From NCBI RefSeq assembly GCF_964355755.1, contig NC_092677.1, positions 25,826,101 to 25,886,100 of the forward strand: 60,000 bases of DNA, in the 5' to 3' direction. Of this stretch, positions 15,301 through 27,300 are shown one piece after another. The notes below the pieces were generated by a model, which had not been told where the DNA came from, did not search any database, and worked only from the letters and a program-made list of their open reading frames with translations. Numbering within the stretch: the first letter of the stretch is position 1; every line of letters starts with the position of its first letter. Position numbers and translations under genes: made by a program. Origin of the DNA: Antedon mediterranea. Its lineage: Eukaryota > Echinodermata > Crinoidea > Comatulida > Antedonidae.

Positions 15301-18300
15301 TTGTTTAAAAAAGCATTTATTGAAAACAGTTCTTGGTTCAATTTGGATAACTGTATACGAAATACTGTAGACAGAAAGAAGATATTCTGGCTACTTAACA
15401 ACAAGCTTGGTTTAGTACAGTAATATTACACTTAAGTGAGATTTTCTCTTAAATATTGAGTATTTCACTTAATTTAATAATTTAATTTAAGCATTTCCTT
15501 TGTATTCACTTAGATGGAGATTTTTTTAATTTTAAGTGTTTCGCTTAGCCTAAGTGTGAATGGTGCATACGGCCGCTGGGACTAAATTAATATCCAGAGC
15601 AGTATTTCCTTGATTTTGCAATAGTCTAGCTACCGGCTACTGAGAGCATGTCCTTAGTCATTTTAATGCTTAACTATATGAATATTAAAACAATAGACAA
15701 TTCAAATGTAAACATACAGTAATATAAACAAATCAGAGCGAATGTACTTGATTAGATCAGCTTGAACAGAAGACAAGTGGGCCTTGCCACGCTAAGCACT
15801 TCCTCTAAGACTGGTAATATGCCGTACATAAATCTACTATTTCAGTATAAACAATCATGCTATCACTGCCAAAACATATCATTGACATTGCCTTTTTTCC
15901 ATAAATTCTAACCAGGAAGATACTACTACTACTACTAATAACAATACGAATTTGTAATGTGCCAATTCCAGCAGTAGGTGATGAAAAGGCGCGGTATGAA
16001 AGCTCAATTTGAAAGAAAAAGATGTGTTTTCAAGGCAGATTTAAAGGCGATAGTAGAAGAAGATGTTGAAAAGCATTACAGTATAAAGATTCATCAATTA
16101 AAGAAATCGTGTGTATGTTTTTAATACTGTATTTTCATTACCATATCGCCACTTTAAACGAGTTTGCACATTGACGACAGTGGCGCTATTAATCCTTCAC
16201 TGGCTAAAATCAGGGGCCCAGAGCTTGTTTGGTTCTCACTAGAGACGCAACACAAGAACGTAACTCAACGTAAGTGATTCAAACAATGACAAGTGATGGA
16301 TTATTCGAAGTGGTGCTTGTCCTTGGTCAACTCATTTGTGTTGCTTGTGTTGTGTCTAAGTTCTTGTGTTGCGTCTAAGTTTTTGTGTTGTGTCTTTAGT
16401 GAGAACCAAACAAGGGCCCAGAGCATGAGCAGCCCCCAATGCAACTACCCAGCATTGGAGGGCCTTTAGGAGTGCTAAACCAGGGGCCTTTTCATCCTGC
16501 CTTACGCCACTGGATGATGCATGAAGATTTTGGCTACTTGGAAAAAAAAAATAAATAAATATGGATAATAAACACTAATAATAGTGTTAATTTATCAAGA
16601 TACAGAGTAGAGAAAGCCTAATATTTACCTGTGTGGTTTTTTTCATTCGTTGAGATGGTCCTGGATACTGGTTAGAGTAAATATCGGTCAAAAAAAGAGA
16701 ATTTATCAACGTACTTTTTCCAAGACCAGATTCACCTACAAAAAAAAAAGGAGATAAAAAAATGTTTAGCTTAAAATTCCATTAATTAACAATTAATTAT
16801 CAAATATAGCTCATTAAAACAAATGTTATTATAAATGTACTGCAGTACTGTAATATTACCATAATTTTTAATATTGTTGTGTAGGTTTTGACATGAGTGT
16901 TATTTTTGTTTGGAGAAGTTGGGCGGGAACACTTTATCTCTTACAACCACACTCAAGCTAATTCAACACATCACCCATCCAAGAGTCACACCCGAGTACA
17001 AGAAAGTACAATTTTATTTTTTCACAGCCACCCATAACTTATTGACACCCATCCCTAGACTTCTTCAACTACCTACAATACATTTGATCCATGTGCGTAC
17101 CACCAACAAGGTGTGGTCAATCATTTATTGTTCAGAAATAAAGTAGTAATTTATTATATGACAACCACACTAACAAACAGGGTTTTCCTACACAAGATAT
17201 TCAGGTATGCAACAACAATGCATACAGTACTTCAATAAACACTTTAAACTCGCACGCACGTTTTTTATTACGTTTGATCCTTGAATAACAGAGTTTAAAC
17301 TTTTATTTTATATGAAATACTTTTCTTTATAAATGAACACAAAAGAGACAACACTTCAAAGGAGTTAATCGAAGGTAACAATACTGAGGTAGCGTAATTA
17401 ATCGCAATAAATACACTAGGGTACAATCACTACGTTTTGAGAGTAACTTTTCACCCCTGATTACATGATCAAACACAAGGCTAGGCCAGAGCAGCAGGAC
17501 CCCTGACACATGAGGCCTAACAGGCATTCTAGCCTAGTCAAGTAGAAGCAATACACCATCAGGTTTGTGTTATTCCCTCTGTGTAACTCTAACAGAATAC
17601 ACATGGCTAGATTTGTCGCAACAAAGCCTATGTTTACCCTTGAGCGAAAGACACATAATTTTTCTAGTACAGGAAAAAATATCCACAAACGATAAAATTT
17701 ATTTATAGAGAATTAACCTTGTTTAATATGAATCTGAAGATCATGAGAGACTAGTTCTTTGTATGGAATGGCCATGCTATTCCAGAATAAAAGACAGATT
17801 TTTTAATTTTTTTAATTGTTCACTTTTTTAAGAACAGTATCTTTCTCTGTAATTGTAAAGCTCTGTCTACACTATCAAACTATAGTTATGTAACAAATAT
17901 GTGATGTCACCCATACAGTATATGGATATGATGAGGTCATATCACTACCATATTTGGGCATATCACTACCATATTTGGGCATATCACTACCATATTTGGA
18001 CATATCACTACCATATTTGGACATATCACCACCATATTTGGGCACATCACACTTTTATTGTCAAACTAGTTCGATAATGTAGACAGAGCTTTAGTGTTGG
18101 ATTGAAAATGCATTTGAAATACTTTTTATAAGCAACACTGTACAATCCACTTCAAAGGTAAGTAGTGATTGAGTTTTTGAAGAACGTCAATACAAATTTA
18201 TAAACAATTCCAAAAATGATTAACAATAAAGTGATTATTCTTGAAGCTATAATAAAATTTAATGAGAGTCAAACCAAGCATTTTAGTACGAACAATATGA

Positions 18301-21300
18301 CTGGTCAAATAGACACAATTACTAGGAAATGAACCAATTGAAAAGTTGCATAGTTTTGAAGTGAGTCAATCAAAGCAGATTGGTGTCATGAACTCCTTGT
18401 GAAAATAAAACCACAAAGCAGAATCAATAGCAAGAATTAGTAGAAAGAACATTTACAATTCCAGTTTCTTATCAATTAAAATAAACTATGATTATAGCTA
18501 GTTCTACTTTTAATATTATTATCAATGCACACACATATTCAATCACTGGTTTAACATAAAGAATTATATACTTGAATAAATGTTTTTAATTTTCTTTTAA
18601 AAGCCGCACACAAACGTATTTAATTGGAAAAAAAAACAACTGTGCCTTGCATGCACCCTTTTACATAAAAGTTAGTTTCTGGGGAAGTAAGGTGTGTCAA
18701 TAAAAATTACTGATACTAGAGAAATACTGTGAATTATATCAGCAAAAATCATCAGTTTAACATTTAGCCTATTGAAAGCTGATCTACTGCAGGAAATACG
18801 TGACTACCTCAGGAAAAACAAATCTGTAAATTACACGTCCATTCTATAGTACTCTTATATTTCATTTTTAATACAAAATTATGTACAGCATTGACTACAG
18901 TATCACACTATCAAACTTTATATGACAAAAAAATGTGATGTGTACATATATGGACATGATGATGTCATATACTGTAAATTCTACCATATTTAAATCATAC
19001 TGTCAAATTATAGAAACAGTGCTCATATTCAGAACATGATCTCATAATCGCGTCAAGCATAGCTCATTAGCGAATTTTGTTTTTATGTTGAATGACAAAA
19101 TGTCTCTGGCAGGATTCCAACCATATTTTGGAACATCATACCTACCTTAGTAGTACAGTAGTTTGATAGAGCCTTATGTAGAAAACTAACTGATAATTGA
19201 AATACTGTATAACTACATCATTTCACTCTCTAAAGCCGATTTTCCACTAGGCGAATTTGTTCGCGCGAATGAAACGTTTCGAAGAGAAAAAAATCGCCTA
19301 CTCTCTTTCCACTACATGAGCGAATAGCTGCAACGTTCATGTTCCTCGCGTGGTTGCTGAGCATTTCGATTCGCATGACTGCTCATGAAAGCGTCATAAC
19401 TCATTTCCTGAGCTCTGATTGGTTGCGCAATATTTCGCTTCGCAAAAAGTAGAAACAATTCGAACTAGTAAATTTCGCTGAAGCGAAAAATCAAGGAACT
19501 AGAATTCGTCACAGAAGGGAGTATGACAGACAGAAACTCGAATACGCATGCGCAGAGCATGACGCTTTCGATTCGCGCGAACAAATTCCCCTAGTGGAAA
19601 ATAGGCTTTACATGATCAATATACGGCTGTAGTATTTAAATATAAAACTACTGTATGTCTTCAAAACAGTATAAGCTCTGTCTACACTATCAAACTAGTT
19701 TGACAAAAAAGTGTGATGTGCCCAAATACGGTAGTGATATGCTCAAATATTGTAGTGATATGACATTTATCCTGTACAATAGGCAAATCACATTTTTTTA
19801 TAGTGTAGACAGAGCTTTACAATAAGTAATTATTTAAATGTCATGTACACATTATGTATGTACAGTACATGTTAAATTTGATTAAATCTGAAAAGGTAAA
19901 CAGTTTGTATGAAGAAGTACTGTACATACTGTAGTGACTAATGGTGATGAGTCACTACATAAGGGTACACCTTTAATACAGTTCTACAGTACAGCTCACC
20001 AAATCTAGTATACAAATAGGAGTTAATATAAAAAGAAATAAGCTGTCTACATTATCAAACTAGTTCGACAAAAAAAGTATGATGTGCCCAAATATGGTAG
20101 TGATATGCTTAAATATGGTAGTGATATGACATCATCATGTCCATATATGGGCACATCACATTTTGTTGCCGCATAAAGTTTGATAGTGTAGACAGATCTT
20201 TAGAAAAACAGTTAGTACCACGCGTGCTATTGACTATAAATATAGGTACTTCTTTTTGGTGTGGACTTGAGTTGTCCCTTTAAAAGAATAGGGTTTTATG
20301 GTATATATAATAAATGTCCAGTAAAGAACTCAATTTCTCAATAAAGATTCCTTTTGCAACTTAATACTAATTAGCTTCCAAATCCATCCATCCGTTTATT
20401 TTGCTTATAAGATCTATTTAACTGTACACGTTATACCTCCATACCTTGATTGAAGGAGTGTATACATTTAAGTGTTATAAATGTTATAATACTAAAATTT
20501 TGTAGTCAGAAATGAATATCAGAATAATATAGAGAGTGAGAATAGGCTAAAGTCCACAGTAGGTAAAATAAGTCCACAGTAAAGTACTGATAGTAAGTAA
20601 AATGGTACATGAGCAGGTAATACTTTAACTACTGTACATATAAAAATAACTCAAGTGCTAGCCATAACCTTGGTAAACAGCAAATTAAAGTACAAACAAT
20701 AGATTTTTGAATAATAAACGAAAAAATGATGTAGGTTGTTTAAGTTGGATCACCAAAACTTTACAAATGTACGCCTTACACAATTCTTTCAACTTATCTG
20801 CTGTAAGTGTAACTCATTTGATTGGCCACAAAAGAAACACAATAACAAGATCTCAAATTTATCATTAAAAAAAAGAATTTACTTATTTCTTGGTAATTCA
20901 CCATGTTACAATGTGATCAATTATACTACTGTACAAACATTTCGTATTATTATTTAATTATTAAATTTTGAATGGAAAGAGTCCTTGGCCTTAATCAATA
21001 TAATATCCTGACACCCACAAGCTGTATTCATACCATACAAACTAGGATTTAGATCAAGGTTAGCAGCAACAACCACAATGCATTCCTATTTAGTGACTGG
21101 GACCCACCACAAAAAAAACAATTTTAAATCTTTTTCTTCTTTCTTATGACAAAAAGTGCTACTAAACTTACTACTAGCCCCCTATAAAGCTCTGTCTACA
21201 CTATATTAAACTTTACGTGACAAAAAATGTCATCATGTCCATATATGGGCACGATGATGTCGTATTCTATCTACTGTTGTTAGTTTTGGTATATTTCTAA

Positions 21301-24300
21301 ACTCAGGGGTTTTGTTACGACAACAGTAACTTAGAATTTGATTGTATTATTACACATGTAATACTTTATTAAAATACAGTACAGTCAGATAAAATCTGTT
21401 ACCACAAACATTTTGATTGCCTTAAAATTTCTGAAATTATTGGCGACCAAAGCACCAAAAAAAAACCAAAACAACACAGTAGCCTGTCAGTGACTAAACT
21501 CTTTAAGTTCATATTTGACCTGTAACAAGAACATCAATTAAAATATTATCAATGGTTGATTGTTCAATTCCATGCCATATATACTTCTAAAAATCCCTTA
21601 GGCGTAGTAATAATATAGAGGAAACATAGCAGCTAACTGTACTGTACTTGCATAATAAATGCATTCTTTGTAGGTCTTTATCTGAATTCCAATGAAACAA
21701 GAAGTACTTCACAAAGTCCAGAATAAGCTCTTTCAATTATATGCTTTGTAAAGGTCAGGTCATAGGTCACACTGAGGTGAATGCTTTTTTTTCCACAATA
21801 TTTAAAATAAGATGTATTACTTACTGACATAAAACAGGGAAAAGAGAATGAAGAAGAGAAGGAAATTGGGGAGGAGAAAGAGAACGGGAGGGGGAAAGAA
21901 AATGGGGCGGGGAAGGAAATGGGGAGGGGAAAGAAATGGGGAGGGGAAAGAAAATGAGGAGGGGAAAGAAAATTGGGAGGGGAAAGAGAACGGGAGGGGG
22001 AAAGAAAATGGGGGCGGGGAAGGAAAATGGGGAGGGGAAGGAAAATGGGGAGGGGAAAGAAAATGGGGAGGGGAAAGAAAATGGGGAGGGGAAAGAAAAT
22101 GGGAGGGGAAACAAAATGGGGAGGGGAAATGTGAGATGAGAAGAGAGGATGGAACCTACCATTTAAATAGTAGCAGAATAAATAAAATAGTTTTATGCTT
22201 TTATAAAATGTGAAAAATAAATACTGTTTGATTTATTATTATAAGTCGGTGAGTATAAACATGTGGAGCGCTTTATTTAGATGAAAGACAAGATAACAAA
22301 CTACTAAAAGCAATACACAGAGTATCTTTATGTATGAATACTACTGTAATAACAAAAGCCTGTTCATTAAACTGTCTCCTCTTATCAATAAAATCTACCA
22401 GATTTCAAGAAAAATCAATTGTCTAAGCTCTGTCTACACTATCAAACTTCATGTGACAAAAAAATGTGATGTGTCCATACAGACATGATGATGTCATATT
22501 TGGGCATATCACTACCATATTTGGGCACGTCACACTTTCTTTTGTCAAACTAGTGTTGTGAAGTACTGTCCAAATATGGTACTGAATTGCTATCGTTCAA
22601 CTATCTAACCAAGTTTCGTTAAAAGTCCGAATGTACGAGGATACTGGATACCTTTTTCCCTCAATATGAAATCACTTATATTTAATATATTTCAATCATC
22701 ACACTATAAATAGATTTAATTATAGCGTCATGAAAGTATGTTATAAATTGCAGATTATATAAACCGCTTAAATAATAAATTACAGTCAACGATCCAACAT
22801 TCACTAATAAAAAATTGAGCATGAATGTAGTACACTGTATTAGGCTTTGTAGTTGACTGTAAAACTATAAATACTGGCAGTGTCACAGGCAAATTCTGCA
22901 ATACAGTGTCACACATGCATCACATGTGATGTCTGTATCATACTGTAGACCAATATGCCTACTGTATATAACATAATACAGGTGCCACAGGTATGACACA
23001 TTATAGAATTTGGTGTTTTAAAGGTTATTTTATTTTTCAAACTGATATATTAGCCTCTAAAACTATTTATTACAAAATTACATTCCGACGGTACAACTGT
23101 ATAGTAATAATTGAACAGTAGTCAACCTAGCCACGATCAATATGTTTAATGCACATCGTAACTCAACCGGATTATCATGTTCGGTTTCTACAATACAATT
23201 CGTCAATTCTTGATGAAAAACTACTCATGCGTATCAAGTTCAAGATTTCATTCATTAAAGAAAAATCAATTGTCTAACTGCAAAACGTCTGTAGCACATG
23301 GCTTTGTTCAAGTGTTTTTATCGGTTTAAGATACTGCGTATAGGAAAGCGATATTTCTACTCGCTACGAAAAAATATTGGAGACAATAATATTGATTTCC
23401 TGATTAAATTTGTGTGTCAATGAGTTTAATGTTTCATTTAAAATGGTTATGAACTATTAAAAACAAAACGGAACCACTATTTTGATAATTTATTCTGTAG
23501 AATTCTAAAAAAAAAAAAATTAATTCTAAAGAAATAAACTATAAAACAGAACTGTCATAATATATAATAATAATATATGTATAATTTTATACTATGTCAA
23601 AAAAATAACCTTAAAAAAGACAGCTGTATCGCATTGTAAACAATAATAATAAATAATAAATAAATAAATAATAATAATAATAAATGAAAACTTATAAATC
23701 GCCAGCTCATGGCGCTTTGTGCATTAAAAAAACGTACAATAATAAACTACGAATTAAAAGACGTTTACTATAATTTCAATATAAAATTTAATTACAAAAA
23801 GAGAGATTGACGTTTCGGTACCATTTTCAAGATCAAGTGAATACAAAACAATTAGGCTAGGCTACAGTAGGCTAGGCTAGGCTAGGCTAGTGTTTTGTAT
23901 TCACTTGATCTTGTAAATGGTTCTACGATGGTACCGAAACGTCAATCTCTCTTTTTGTCATTCAATTTTATATTGAAATAATAAACTAACATTAACAATA
24001 TTTTACCAAAAATGAAACTAAACAGTTTCGTTTTCCATCGATACTGACACTATAATTTTAAAAAATAATTAAAATCATGTAATGACATTAAAAACTATGG
24101 ACATTTGTATTAAAAAGTTAATATTCTCTGTTAAAATACAAGCTGAGTACCGTTTGTAACTAAAACGTAAAAATCAGCTTTACTGATATTGTAATGTCTG
24201 TACTACAGTATGTTTGATATTTATAGTTCTATCAACTTATTGAATTAAGATGACAACATGGGGGCTGTGGCAGGAAACAGAAAACATTGCTATCTGGGAT

Positions 24301-27300
24301 TGGGAAATGATTTATATATTTTTCTGGGCTACATTCCAAACAACTTTTCTACGTGTATGAATGTAGAAAAATAATCCTAACCCAAGTACTGTAAAGCTCT
24401 GTCTACACATCATCAAACTAGTTTTAAAAAAAAAGTTTTGTGTCCGAATATGGTAGTGATATGCCTAAATATGGTAGTGATATGCCTAAATATGGTAGTG
24501 ATATGCCTAAATATGGTAGTGATATGCCTAAATATGGTAGTGATATGCCTAAATATGGTAGTGATATGCTTAAATGTGGTAGTGATATGCCTAAATGTGG
24601 TAGTGATATGCCTAAATATGGTAGTGATATGCCTAAATGTGGTAGTGATATGCCTAAATGTGGTAGTGATATGCCTAAATATGGTAGTGATATGCCTAAA
24701 TATGGTAGTGATATGCCTAAATGTGGTAGTGATATGATCATCATCATGTCTACAGTGTTTATGGGCACATCACATTTTTTTGTCACTTAAAGTTTGATAG
24801 TGTAGAAAGAGCGTAATGTTCAGATTCCTAATATAAAAACATTTGAAACATAAAGTAAAGTAAAATATTTTTGGTTGATATTTCATAATTCACTTTCCAG
24901 TAAAAAGTCATCAACATCCCGCCAAGAACTGAGAAATCATGAATATTATACTTCATTTTATCACTTTCCTTCTATAAATATAAATTGATAGATAAATTAT
25001 CAACTGAGGTGTTATAACAGCCAATAAGAGGTGGCCTTTGATTTCCTCCTGTCTCATAGCAGCAGTCTGACCTTTGACCTACAACAAGTTGAAAGTATAT
25101 TTTGTGAAAGTATCTCTCTTGAGGAAAAACTACATTAAATTTTGTAGAATGTTTAAAGCCAAATAAGGTAACAGATAAATGTCAAAATACTACTTTGAAA
25201 AAAAGTAGTTTAAATGTTAAGCATGCATTTACTGTACTTCTGGTACTATAAAAGTATACAATATAGGCCTACTATTCTTAAATCTTATACTATTTATGGA
25301 CTAGGTACTTTTTAAAGCCTTTTATAAAATTCCTTAGCCCTAGGCTTCTATTATACAATACAGTATAAAATGGGTTAAATTACATTTATTGTGTTGATTG
25401 TTCACTTTAATTATTGATTCCAATGGGTAGGAATTCTCGTGGGGCATGATGAGGGTTTTGGGAGATTATTTGATAGGGTGGGTGCTTATTGATCCAGAGG
25501 TTATTTGATTATCCTAGAATTTAAGGACCCTATTTTAATTAAATTGATTTTTCTTTCGACTTCGGCTATCCTTGGTTTCTTGTTTAATGTATTTGCTTGT
25601 AAATTGTTTGTATTCATAGTGTCTTGTAATCTTATGTTGAAACCGAAAAAATCAAATCAAATCAAATCAAATCAAACATCAGAAAAAGTTTGTCAAAATA
25701 AAACCTAGATAATTCAATTAATACTGTATTGTATATAATTCTCAGTTTTTATACAGATAACATCACTGGTTATATGTTTAATTCAAAATGAAGTGCAAAA
25801 TTGATGGGCATTTAAAAAATAAACTATACATTTTAACAAACTTTATCAAATGTTAGGCAACCAAACTTCAGTGTATTATAGCACATCCTTCAAAAGGTAC
25901 TGATGATAAAATCATCAAATTCATAATATGTTTAATGCAAAACGAAGTTCACAAAAATAAACTACACATTTTAACAAACTTTATCAAATGTGAGGCAACA
26001 AAATGTCAGTAATTTTAACGCAGCCTTCAATTTGTACTGATAACATCATCAAATGCGTAATAAAATCTTGGTAAGCTAAGCTAGCTACGAATACTACTAG
26101 GCTTTCTGTAGTTCAGGTTCATTAATAAACCATCAAGTCCTGAAGCATTTTATGCCCTTTAAAGGCAATAATATGATGTCATACCTACTCTAGGCCTGAA
26201 GGTTGATCAAGATCTAGAAAATAAGCTAGATGCTCTCTGGGTCACACCAAGAATGGAGTTCTATTATTAATGACTGACATCAAACAATCATTGATAAAAA
26301 CAAAAATATGTCTTATTTGTCTTATCAAAACCGAAACATTATGGTGTCATTCATTGTCAATAAATTTAACTAGGCTCTACTCTAGAACTGCTCTCAATTA
26401 CGTATACAGTTAATGTATAAGAAATGGCAAAACAAAATTATTTTGCTGATTAAAGATCTGTCTACACTATCGAACTTACTTGTTTGACAAAAAAAAGTGT
26501 GATGTGCCCAAATATGATAGTGATATACCCAGGCCCATTTATGGTAGTGGTATGACATCATCATGTCCATATATGGGCACATCACATTTTTTGTCACATA
26601 AAGTTCGATATTAATGTAGACAGAGCTTAAGAATTTTCACAAGCTGCAGAACCTTCCAAACAGTAGACATGATGGTGATGACTATTTGTGATGAGGTTTC
26701 CGGCTGGGACATGGGAAAACAATAACTGAATTGCACTGGGTATCACAAAAGCAGATGTTCGTCAAACTTTACAATTAACAACACGTTAAGGCTCGTAAAA
26801 CATATTGTTACACTTGTGTGCCACCCACCTTCCTGTTAATACTGTAATAGTAAAAAGTAGAAGGACCTATATTCTGCTGCAAATACTGTAAGTATACAAG
26901 GGAGTTGTAAATACAACTCCCTGGTATACCCCTCTGGTAAAAATCTCAGTACAGTTTATCAAAAATAAATACTCAATCCTAAAATATTTTTGGTTGTCTA
27001 TGCAAGGGCAATGTTAAGAACTTTAGCCTTCAAGTTCTTAACTAAACCTAAAGGTGTGGCTACTAATCTATTATTTAGTAACATCAAGTAGTAGCCTACT
27101 TCACAGCACAGTACAAAACAGTGGAGATTGATTCAGTGAAAATTACAATCAGGGCATCACGTATGCAAAACCCAGGAGAGCAACAAATCGCTCTCCTCAA
27201 ATCACTGAGGAGAGCAATTCGCTCTCCTTGCAAAAATTTTAAATCGCTCTCCTCAAATATTTATGTTGAAGTTGAAGGATGGTCGCCCTTATTAAAAATG

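Larger units (their letters stand above)
6418..16628 (-). other. Septin intron 3 (10.2 kb)
   Basis: Contains MITEs at 7100-7296, 7708-7850, 8914-9072, 9373-9534 and 9777-9932, a 60-bp tandem array (10380-10770), a possible SINE remnant (11526-11620), the 2.0-kb TIR element 12651-14682, a LINE tail (15115-15260) and the MULE-like MITE 16225-16413. The remainder is AT-rich with nothing recognised. Confidence 0.7.

Noticed and set aside
21821-22213. Glycine/lysine-rich and phenylalanine/proline-rich frames
   Set aside because: Low-complexity readings of the polypurine minisatellite.
24424-24790. Overlapping open frames of about 100-120 codons with YGSDMPK or LGISLPY repeats
   Set aside because: They are readings of a 21-bp tandem repeat inside a MITE; open on both strands because the period is divisible by three.
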